Of a stretch of 15,016 nt of DNA, positions 7,381-15,016 are shown piece by piece; position 1 is the first letter of the stretch; each line of letters starts with the position of its first letter. The DNA comes from Theristus sp. LFF4_11 (Eukaryota > Nematoda > Chromadorea > Monhysterida > Xyalidae): NCBI GenBank assembly GCA_030248135.1, contig JASANC010003026.1:1-15016 (forward strand), written 5' to 3'. A program made the translations under genes and the position numbers. The notes below the pieces were generated by a model that worked only from the letters and a program-made list of their open reading frames with translations, did not search any database and was not told the origin of the DNA.

Positions 7381-8290
7381 ATCAATAAAAAAATAAACAA
7401 ACTTTCATGAAAATTTACTTCTTTTGTAAAATCAATTCCTACCTTTTGCAGCATGTGGATCCAATTCAACCCAGGTTTTCTTCACAGTTTAAGCGTAAAA
7501 ACAAATTTTTTACTGCTGTCTAGTCTGAGGTTAGGGGAAAAAAAATCCGGATTTTTTTTTAAATTAAAAAAAAATGTTTTTTAATTTTTTTTTACAAGTT
7601 AGGTTTGTTCGAAGCGTCTCGTCGAGCTGAGTTCATCTAGACTATTTTCAGAACGATCCGGAAAACTATAAGAGCGAAAATCGTGTTTTATTGAAATTAT
7701 GTCCATTTCATAGAGGGAAAGTTGCATTTTCAAACAGTAAAACAGGACAATTTTCGACGTGTACTTGAATATTGAACCGTTCTTAGTTGTTCCTCTTTAG
7801 AAAATTACCAAAATTTGACTGTGTTCAAAAATTCCTGTTTGCTGTAGCTAAGTCGGCAACCCCTGTCGACCCGGTCGCCCCCCCCCAAGACACTTACTTT
7901 CAGGTTCAACCAGCTATGCTATCTGCCACATGGCGAGAGCCCACTCTTCAAATCATCGTATCGAAAACACGTACCATGATTTCGCGATCAGGCGTGCGTT
8001 CATTTGCGTCCCGTTATTTCCGGCCCACGCATTTCCGGCCCAACATTTCCGGCCCACTCATTTCCGGCCCACTCATTTCCGGCCCACCCATTACCGGCCC
8101 CGTTCATCTGCGTCCCACGCATTTCCGGCCCACTCATTTCCGGCCCACCCATTACCGGCCCAGCCCAATAATTTGCTTCCAGTGACTTCAACCGCCACCC
8201 ACTGCTATATTTCATCAAGAAACTCACATTGATTAGGCGGTTACACTTTGAACTTAGGGTTCGATTTTTTAATTCTTTTTTTCATTCGGA

Positions 8291-8316
8291 TTTTTTCGTG
8301 ATGCATCATGAAAAAA
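8291..8316. repeat. 26-bp near-perfect palindrome with GATGCATC centre
   Basis: TTTTTTCGTGATGCATCATG followed by AAAAAA is self-complementary apart from one G-T pair. It lies in the element core, and its mirror copy is at 13818-13843. The GATGCATC/TGCATCACG word also occurs in the hairpin arms at 2904-2985. Confidence 0.55.
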
Positions 8317-8352
8317 TGCAAAACCTAAATTGATCATTTTCACCTTATCAAA

Positions 8353-8407
8353 AAGGCTTGGCTTAGGATTAGGATTAGGTTTAGGATTAGGAATGATTAG
8401 GATTAGG
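8353..8407 (+). repeat. TTAGGA-like hexamer cluster
   Basis: CTTAGGATTAGGATTAGG runs on through TTTAGGATTAGGAATGATTAGG: about seven irregular TTAGGA units. They resemble, but are not, the nematode telomere repeat TTAGGC. The mirror cluster is at about 13727-13770, and the intron element has a two-unit version at 5456-5468. Confidence 0.6.
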
Positions 8408-9443
8408 AAACACGACCTGGTTGTGGATCCACATGTCCAAATTTGGTTAGAGGGGCAATTTTCATGAGTTTTTGCTAATTTTAAGAATTAAAATGATTGA
8501 ATTTGGCTCTGTGTCCAGTGCAAAATTCGAACTCAGCGCGTCAATTCGGTTTGAGAAAGCTCCTATTTTTGTCGACCTATCAGACATGTTGTTGTTATTG
8601 AAATTGAATGTGCAAAATCAATCGGAACAAAGCAATAAATAAAAACACATCAACTGAATCATCGACGAAATTCAAACTGAAGCATTTGTTCCAATGTCAT
8701 GAACAAATAGAAGCGATACGAAAACGAAAACTGAAATAAAAAAATTAAGTATTTTTGTTAAAAGCATGTCGGTGAGCAGGGAGTACAATTTAGAGTGCGG
8801 TTTCAGTTCATTTTCGTTGTCAGTGGCGAAATACAGCGCAGAAAGATGATTATTGGGCTGGGCCGGTAATGGGCGGGCCGGAAATGAGTCGGCCGGAAAT
8901 GAGTGGGCCGGAGATGTCGGGCCGGTAATGGGTGGGACGGTAATACGTGGGCCGGTAATGGGTGGGCCGGAAATGTCGGGACGCTAATGCGTGGGCCGGA
9001 AATGCGTGGGCCGGAGTTGACCCCGCACCCGCGATCACGTTGCGGGCAACTGACAGACGCAAGTTTAACACGTTAGTTTAGCTCAGCACGCAAGTTTTAA
9101 CATGTGGCCATGTTATCGGGTATCTGAAAAACGGTCGTGTGATGTGGTATTAACCAACATCTCCGCTCCAATTGTTTAACAACATATCGCACAACTCCAT
9201 TGTAGACCTATAACATACGCCAATCAACAAAATATCATGTTCATCTCATGGCCTACCGACTGAAAAAACATGTTCTAAGTTGCAAGAAAACGATTTCTGA
9301 AACGATATTTCAATTCAGTTAAGTCATTTCAACGCTAAAAATTGACTCTAGAAGTCATCCAAATCGAAAAACATGGAGTACGTCGGTCAAAATGACCAAA
9401 TAATGACATGTACCTAAGCACACAAAGAAGTTGGGAAGAAAAT

Positions 9444-10281
9444 TTGGTTTGAACTTTCAAAAAATTATGCCATAAATCGAATTTTCAGAGCAAAGTAGAA
9501 GAAAAATTTTTCAATTTTTTTTTAAGTTTGAAAAAAAAATTCAAATTAAAAAAAAACGAAAAAAAATAAAAAAAAATTTTTTTTCAAAGCCCCTACCCTA
9601 ACCCCAGTCTAGTCTATTAATCAGGTCCATTAACGAGCTCAAGAATCCAATTGCCGAATAGGGTTGTCAAAATAACAAAAATCGTTATTTTTGTATGATG
9701 CATTGGCATTCCCAAAAAAGAAGCCAAGTTACCGAGGCTGAGATGCTTCGCTACTTTACTATTGAAAACTAAACTACATTTTAGTGATTGTATTCGTGTG
9801 CGTGGTTCATTCGTCCCTCAAGTTTACTCACTCATTCGTCATTGGTGGTTTTGTTTTTTTTTACAGTGAGCTGGTGGTTTTGTTTTTAGTGAGTTTTTTG
9901 TATTCGCTGCTATCGGTGTTCGCGTTTTTTGTTATCTTTTTCACATATTTTAAACATTAAAAAATTAGCAATAACTTTAACTATCGAAAAAACTATGAAC
10001 ACGAGAGTGAACACGGCTGTAGCTCTGCTGGCGCTGGTTGTCTGTTTACACGCTTTGCTCGCTGGCGGAGTGTGGCAGGTTTGCTGTTTTATTGGTTAGA
10101 AAAACCAAACAATGTTTTCCTCTTGTGTTTTTTTTGGCGATTGCTCGTTTTTTGGTTTGGCTGGATCGACTCAGGGCTAGGGTTGTTAAACAAAAAATGC
10201 CGATTTTTTCAATTCGAAAAATTTCTCCTCTAATTTGTTCTGAAAACCTAAATTTTGGCACAATTTTTTGAAAGTTCAACA
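9444..10281. repeat. Inverted repeat pair inside the left arm
   Basis: About 9444-9515 (TTGGTTTGAACTTTCAAAAA, ATTATGCCA, TTTTCAGAGCAAAGTAGA) is the diverged reverse complement of 10203-10281 (TTCGAAAAATTTCTCCTC, TGAAAACCTAAATTTTGGCA, GAAAGTTCAAC). This adds another level of foldback. Between them, 9844-9893 holds a local duplication of GGTGGTTTTGTTTTT with AGTGAG. No gene is visible. Confidence 0.65.
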
Positions 10282-10385
10282 AAAATTTACTTTGATATTA
10301 ACTTGTAAAACCGTAAGCGGTCGATTTGACCGTTTTACCGACTGATGTTAGGTCTTTGACAACATCTGCGATGAAGTATTTTGGG

Positions 10386-10474
10386 GTAAATTGGTAAACT
10401 GGGCTCAGGGGCAGTATTGCCCGTTTCCGCCGGAGTTTGGTACTTCAGGGTTTCTGGAACCGGCGCGCGAACAA
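10386..10474 (+). repeat. GC-rich arm repeat, inner copy (left)
   Basis: Direct copy of 7301-7380 about 3.1 kb away, sharing GTAAATTGG, GTATTGCCCGTTTCCG, CGGAGTTTGGTAC and CGGCGCGCGAACAA, with a ~9-bp insertion (TAAACTGGG duplication) near its start. Confidence 0.82.
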
Positions 10475-11194
10475 AAAAAGTTTTTGAGCGTCCGAAAGCT
10501 TGGCTTACCATTTCCGATGCAGATAAGGTGACGATTCGCCTCGAAGAGCGTCCGAGCTGCTCCGTTTGCAAGCGCTACGTTGTCTGGTTGCTGCTTCGTG
10601 TCGTGTCGTCGTGACATCAGAAGAATTGATCGAATTTCAAGCCGGTGTGTTTGTCTTCACTTTAGCTGGGGACAATTAGTGACGTTTTGGGGGTCAAAAC
10701 ACAAGAAGAGGCGTGGTAACGGTTTGGAAAAAGGGTAATTGAGGTCACCAAAACAAAATCTGCAAAGTTCCGCCATACGGGAGTCATTCCGGAGGCGCTT
10801 GCATATAATATGTGGTTCTTCGAACTCCCTGATTGATTTTAGCACAACTTTGATTTTTTGAAATTTTTTAAAACAAATTAAAAAACAACAAAAATGAGGG
10901 GCGCTATCCTATTTTAGGGTAGCTTTCAAAAATAAAGTAGCAAAGAAAAAATAAGGTTGGGGGGGGCGATATAGATGGGCAAATTTTCCAGATAGATAGC
11001 TGGTAAAAGTTTGAGGGAGACGGGGGGGGGGGGAGGGGCGGTCAAAATTTTGAAACTTGTTAGATAGATAGCTAAAACGCTAAAAAGCTATAAAAACAGC
11101 AAAATAATGCTAAAAATACACTAAAAATCAAGTATAAACGCGTATTTTACCTAAAATTAGCGAAATTTTCAAGAATTACGAGCAAAAATAAATT

Positions 11195-11213
11195 CAATTT
11201 TGGTCAAAAATTG
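11195..11213. other. Symmetry centre of the giant palindrome
   Basis: CAATTTTGGTCAAAAATTG is an imperfect palindrome whose axis is at about 11203-11204. Outward, AAGAATTACGAG pairs with CTCGTAATTCTT and GTATAAACGCGTATTTTACC with its complement, so the arms meet with effectively no spacer. Confidence 0.85.
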
Positions 11214-11771
11214 ACTCATTTTTTCTCGTAATTCTTGAAATTTCTGAAATTTAGGTAAAATACGCGTTTATACTTGATTTTTAGTGTATTTTTTAGCATT
11301 ATTTTGCTGTTTTTATATCTGGCGTTTCCGACCGCCCCCCCCCCCCCCCCCCCCCAAATTTTCCAGCTATCTATCTGGAAAATTTGCCCATCTATATCGC
11401 CCCCCCAACCTTATTTTCTTTGCTACTTTATTTTTTTTTGAAAGCTCACCTAAAATAGGATAGCGCCCCTCACATTTTTGTTGTTTTTTAATTTGTTTTA
11501 AAAAATTTCAAAAATCAAAAAGTTGTCTTGTATTCGAAGAACCATGGCCGTAAGCGCCTGGAATTGTTTCCGTATGTTTTGGTGACCTCAATTACTGCCA
11601 CCACGCATATTCTTGTGTTTTTGACCCCAAACGTCACTATTGTCCCCGAACAAAGTGAACAAACACACCGGCTTGGAAATTCGGTCTTCTGATCACGACG
11701 CGAAGCAGCAACTGGCGGCGCTTCTTCCTCTTGCTATCTGCATCCGGAAATGGTAAGCCAGAAGGACTTTT

Positions 11772-11829
11772 TTGTTCGCGCACCAGTTTCCATAATTACT
11801 TGGCTCCGGCGGGAAATACTGCCAGTTAA
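11772..11829 (-). repeat. GC-rich arm repeat, inner copy (right), degraded
   Basis: Counterpart of 10386-10474, reduced to TTGTTCGCGCACCAGTTTCC, a CTCCGGCGGGAAATACTGCC segment and little else. About 30 bases at the inner edge are missing relative to the left arm, and matches in between are patchy. Confidence 0.6.
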
Positions 11830-13117
11830 TTTTTCAGGTGTTGTCAAAGCCGAACGGTCAAATCCACGGTAAGTTAATATCAAAGTAAATTTTTGTTGAA
11901 CTTTCAAAAAATTGTGCCAAAATTCTCAGAAATTCTTCGAATTGGAATTTGCTGAAAATCGATCCAGCCAAACCAAAAAACGAAACATCGCCAAAAAAAC
12001 TTACACGAGAAAACATTGTTTGGTTTTTCTAACCAATAAAACAACGAACCTGCCGCACTCCCCCAACGAGCAAAGCGTCTAAACAGCAACCAGCGCCACC
12101 CGAGCTACAGCCGTGTTCCCCTCTCGTGTTCATAGTTTTTTCGATAGTTAAAGTTATTGCTAATTTTTTAATGTTTAAAATATGTGAAAAAGATAACAAA
12201 AAACGCGAACACCGATAGCAGCGAATACAAAAAACTCACTAAAAACAAAACCACCAGCTCACTGTAAAAAAAAACAAAACCACCAATGACGAATGAGTGA
12301 GTAAACTTGAGGGACGAATGAACCACGCACACGAATACAATCACTAAAATGTAGTTTAGTTTTCAATAGTAAAGTAGCGAAGCATCTCAGCCTCGGTAAC
12401 TTGGCTTCTTTTTTGGGAATGCCAATGCCTCATACAAAAATAACGATTTTTTGTTAATTTTGACAACCCTATTCGGCAATTGGATTCTTGAGCTCGTTAA
12501 TGGACCTGATTAATAGACTAGACTGGGGTTAGGGTAGGGGCTTTGAAAAAAAATTTTTTTTTATTTTTTTTCGTTTTTTTTTTAATTTGAATTTTTTTTT
12601 TCAAACTTAAAAAAAAAATTGAAAAAATTTTTCTTCTACTTTGCTCTGAAAATTCGATTTATGGCACAATTTTTCGAAAGTTCAAACCAAATTTTCTTCC
12701 CAACTTCTTTGTGTGCTTAGGTACATGTCATTATTTGGTCATTTTGACCGACGTACTCCATGTTTTTCGATTTGGATGACTTCTAGAGTCAATTTTTAGC
12801 GTTGAAATGACTTAACTGAATTGAAATATCGTTTCAGAAATCGTTTTCTTGCAACTTAGAACATGTTTTTTCAGTTTGATAGGCCATGAGATGAACATGA
12901 TATTTTGTTGATTGGCGTATGTTATAGGTCTACAATGGAGTTGTGCGATATATTGTGTAAACAATTGGAGCGGAGATGTTGTTTAATACCACATCACTTA
13001 CGTTTTTCAGATACCCGATAACATGGCCACATGTTAAAACTTGCGTGCTGAGCTAAACTAACGTGTTAAACTTGCGTCTGTCAGTTGCCCGCAACGTGAT
13101 CGCGGGTGCGGGGTCAA

Positions 13118-14130
13118 CTCCGGCCCACGCATTTCCGGCCCACGCATTAGCGTCCCGACATTTCCGGCCCACGCATTACCGGCCCACGTATTACCGTCCC
13201 ACCCATTACCGGCCCGACATCTCCGGCCCACTCATTTCCGGCCGACTCATTTCCGGCCCGCCCATTACCGGCCCAGCCCAATAATCATCTTTCTGCGCTG
13301 TATTTCGCCACTGACAACGAAAATGAACTGAAACCGCACTCTAAATTGTACTCCCTGCTCACCGACATGCTTTTAACAAAAAATACTTAATTTTTTATTT
13401 CAGTTTTCGTTTTCGTATCGCTTCTATTTGTTCATGACATTGGAACAAATGCTTCAGTTTGAATTTCGTCGATGATTCAGTTGATGTGTTTTTATTTATT
13501 GCTTTGTTCCGATTGATTTTGCACATTCAATTTCAATAACAACAACATGTCTGATAGGTCGACAAAAATAGGAGCTTTCTCAAACCGAATTGACGCGCTG
13601 AGTTCGAATTTTGCACTGGACACAGAGCCAAATTCAATCATTTAATTCTTAAAATTAGCAAAAACTCATGAAAATTGCCCCTCTAACCAAATTTGGACAT
13701 GTGGATCCACAACCAGGTCGTGTTTCCTAATCCTAATCATTCCTAATCCTAAACCTAATCCTAATCCTAAGCCAAGCCTTTTTGATAAGGTGAAAATGAT
13801 CAATTTAGGTTTTGCATTTTTTCATGATGCATCACGAAAAAATCCGAATAAAAAAAGAATTAAAAAATCGAACCCTAAGTTCAAAGTGTAACCGCCTAAT
13901 CAATGTGAGTTTCTTGATGAAATATAGCAGTGGGTGGCGGTTGAAGTCACTGGAAGCAAATTATTAGTTTGGGCCGGTGTGGTGGGCCGAAATGAGTGGG
14001 CCGGAAATGCGTGGGACGCAGATTGAACGGGGCCGTGTGGGTGGGCTGAAATGAGTGGGCCGGAAATCGAGTGAGCCCGAAATGTTGGGCCAGAAATGCT
14101 TGGGCCGGAAGTAATGGGTTATAAATGAAC
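13118..14130. mobile_element. Minisatellite-ended foldback element, right arm
   Basis: Mirror of 8001-9016. The inner-side block 13118-13285 differs from its partner 8849-9016 by a single base that I can find. The outer block 13961-14130 is heavily altered against 8001-8172, with units lost and CCGGCCC cores changed. The core 13286-13960 is near-identical to the left-arm core. Confidence 0.85.
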
Positions 14131-14744
14131 GCACGCCTGATCGCGACATCGTGGTACACGTGTTTTCGATTACGATGATTTGAGGAGGTGGGCTCTCGCC
14201 ATGTGGCAGGCTCTTATAGCTGGTGAACCTGAAGGCAAGTGTCTTGGGGGGGGGACCGGGTCGACGAGTTGCCGACTTGGCGCAAGCAGAATTTTTGAAC
14301 ACAGTCAAATTTTGGTAATTTTCTAAAGAGGAACAACTAAGAACGGTTCAATATTCAAGTACACGTCGAAAATTGTCCTGTTTTACTGTTTGAAAATGCA
14401 ACTTTCCCTCTATGAAATGGACATAATTTCAATAAAACACGATTTTCGCTCTTATAGTTTTCCGGATCGTTCTGAAAATAGTCTAGATGAACTCAGCTAA
14501 CCGAACGCTTCGAACAAACCTAACTTGTAAAAAAAAAATTAAAAAAATTTTTTTTTTTAATTTAAAAAAAAAATCCGGATTTTTTTCCCCTAACCCTAGA
14601 CTAGACAGCAGTAAAAAATTTGTTTTTACGCTTAAACTGTGAAGAAAACCTGGGTTGAATTGGATCCACATGCTGCAAAAGGTAGGAATTGATTTTACAA
14701 AAAGAAATAAAATTTCATGAAAGTTTGTTTATTTTTTTATTGAT

Positions 14745-14825
14745 TTGTTCGCGCGCCGGTTTCCGAGAACTCTACAGTTACCAAACTCCGACGGAAACGG
14801 GCAATACCGCCCCGAGCCCAATTTA
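14745..14825 (-). repeat. GC-rich arm repeat, outer copy (right)
   Basis: Inverted counterpart of 7301-7380, well conserved (TTGTTCGCGCGCCGGTTTCC to CCGAGCCCAATTTAC), with small changes in the middle (ACTCTACAG against the left-arm CCTTAGGG region). Confidence 0.82.
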
Positions 14826-14894
14826 CCCTCGACTCTGGAGAGAGTAGACCATTAGTTATTGTTGGGTCACTTTTGTTTCTCCACTTTGTGTGTT

Positions 14895-14961
14895 GTCCGC
14901 AGCATTCGCACTTTCCACCGACAAAATGTGTAGACGAAAGCCCTACACCTGCGCTACAGAC
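14895..14961 (-). repeat. tRNA-like segment at right palindrome end
   Basis: Mirror copy of 7167-7232. The acceptor-like ends (GTCCGCA at 14895-14901 and TACAGAC at 14955-14961) and the A-box match are kept. The B-box core is changed from GTTCGAAC to GTGCGAAT, so this copy is more degraded than the left one. Confidence 0.4.
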
Positions 14962-15016
14962 GCGACAGGTTCGCGCTTGGCACCGCTAGGTATATTCTCC
15001 GTAGCAATACGTAACT

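Larger units (their letters stand above)
8001..9016. mobile_element. Minisatellite-ended foldback element, left arm
   Basis: A block of 15-bp units (8001-8172, mainly CCGGCCCACTCATTT with CCCATTA variants) faces an inverted block (8849-9016) across a 676-bp core. Both inner junctions share GGCCCAGCCCAATAAT and its complement. The core contains CCTTATCAAAAAGGCTTGGC followed by TTAGGA-type hexamers, shared in inverted orientation with the intron element 5233-5757. Translations through the blocks (RPTHFRPTHF type) are by-products of the repeat. Confidence 0.85.
7518..9616. mobile_element. Larger nested inverted-repeat unit in the left arm
   Basis: GTCTAGTCTGAGGTTAGGGG at 7518-7537 plus a long A/T tract to ~7600 is inverted at 9510-9616, where an A/T tract precedes CCCCTACCCTAACCCCAGTC then TAGTCTA. 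These look like diverged terminal inverted repeats enclosing the minisatellite-ended element 8001-9016. The mirrored unit in the other arm spans roughly 12510-14610. No coding region lies inside. Confidence 0.55.
7123..11204 (+). repeat. Left arm of the giant palindrome
   Basis: In order the arm holds a tRNA-like segment (7167-7232), a GC-rich repeat (7301-7380) and a CTAGTCT/GGTTAGGGG motif with an A/T tract (7518-7600). It continues with a minisatellite-ended element (8001-9016), the inverted A/T tract and motif (about 9510-9616), a gene-free 9617-10202, an inverted repeat (10203-10281, partner 9444-9515), the second GC-rich repeat (10386-10474) and a G12 run at 11022-11033. No transposase or other coding region is found. 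Confidence 0.93.
7123..15008. repeat. Giant palindrome (two ~4 kb inverted arms, almost no spacer)
   Basis: The left arm 7123-11204 is the reverse complement of the right arm 11205-15008. At the outer ends, ATTGC-GGAGAATATACCTAG (7123 on) faces its complement ending GGTATATTCTCCGTAGCAAT (ending 15008). The centre is CAATTTTGGTCAAAAATTG at 11195-11213, so the spacer is at most a few bases. Matching is continuous. It is near-identical at about 8200-10300 against 11880-13950 and more diverged near the centre and around 7990-8170 against 13960-14140. The left arm is ~280 bases longer, mainly from gaps between 10300 and 10900. No arm ORF keeps its frame in the partner arm over its whole length except through the minisatellite, so I regard the structure as noncoding. 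Confidence 0.97.
11205..15008 (-). repeat. Right arm of the giant palindrome
   Basis: The mirror of the left arm: C21 run at 11335-11355, degraded GC-rich repeat near 11772-11829, A/T tract with the motif near 12515-12620, minisatellite blocks 13118-13285 and 13961-14130, A/T tract with the motif near 14520-14610, GC-rich repeat 14745-14825 and tRNA-like segment 14895-14961. Compared with the left arm it has several multi-base gaps between 11690 and 11880. Its outer minisatellite block is shortened and carries many single-base changes. The window ends eight bases beyond the last matching base, so the right flank is unknown. Confidence 0.93.

Noticed and set aside
8001..8172. CRISPR-like array
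   Set aside because: Units are contiguous 15-mers with no unique spacers, in a eukaryotic context; this is a minisatellite.
7787..8232. ORFs of 132 and 100 residues with repeating RPTHF/SGPLI motifs
   Set aside because: The repeating peptide simply reflects a 15-bp repeat being a multiple of three. The mirrored sequence at 13947-14308 has a quite different reading frame and many changes.
8850..9071. A 73-residue ORF (minus strand), repeated identically at 13063-13284 (plus strand), as a conserved small protein
   Set aside because: The identity is explained by the palindrome. Most of the peptide is translation of the 15-bp minisatellite, and the other minisatellite blocks do not keep a common frame or start.
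9510..9590. A/T-rich tract as a replication origin or matrix-attachment site
   Set aside because: Homopolymer-rich A/T tracts recur at four places as parts of the inverted repeats. Composition alone does not support such a function.
10038..10282. Hydrophobic ORFs near 10038-10271, mirrored at 11904-12089, as a membrane protein
   Set aside because: The frames do not correspond between the arms and are broken by small indels, and the sequence is low-complexity T-rich DNA.
7301..10474. LTR retrotransposon with direct repeats at both ends
   Set aside because: The repeats are only ~80-90 bp, with no TG...CA ends, primer-binding site, polypurine tract or coding region between them.

Overview
This is a eukaryotic window, most likely from a nematode, although nothing in it fixes the taxon. 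Introns are AT-rich. Candidate exons are GC-richer and end at AATAAA signals, and several candidate splice acceptors are T-rich tracts ending in AG. There are no Shine-Dalgarno sites or operons and no long uninterrupted genes. No rRNA, CRISPR array, transposase or reverse transcriptase is recognisable.

Layout. (1) 1-1579 is a satellite array with a ~290-bp period, each unit built of a long and a short monomer. (2) 1580-3058 is mostly unassigned low-GC DNA; it holds a strong 82-nt hairpin at 2904-2985 and a doubtful minus-strand coding remnant near 2021-2242. (3) 3059-6298 probably holds one split plus-strand gene. Its product would be rich in His, Gln and Ser at the N-terminal side and carry several hydrophobic segments at the C-terminal side. 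My phase-consistent exons are ~3059-3221, 4073-4331, 4531-5122 and 5932-6249, followed by AATAAA at 6293. The intron 5123-5931 carries a ~0.5 kb foldback element with CCGGCCC minisatellite ends. (4) 6595-6924 is a small second gene, or a terminal exon, with its own AATAAA. (5) 7123-15008, more than half the window, is one giant imperfect palindrome. Its arms are 7123-11204 and 11205-15008, with almost no spacer, and the two arms face each other across about position 11204.

The palindrome is noncoding: mirrored ORFs do not keep their frames between arms. Each arm is itself nested. From the outside inwards it holds a tRNA-like segment with A-box and B-box matches, a ~80-bp GC-rich repeat, an AT-rich tract with a CTAGTCT/GGTTAGGGG motif, and two inverted blocks of a 15-bp GGCCGG-type minisatellite around a ~0.7 kb core with TTAGGA-like hexamers. 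Then come the inverted AT-rich tract, a further inverted repeat pair and a second copy of the GC-rich repeat. The intron element at 5233-5757 shares the minisatellite type and part of the core. The window therefore holds three members of one nonautonomous foldback family, two of them carried by the palindrome.

The main uncertainty is whether the palindrome exists in the genome or is an assembly or read artefact. Its near-zero spacer and uneven arm divergence fit either reading. The protein-coding gene models are drawn from phase and composition only, and I recognise no known family.
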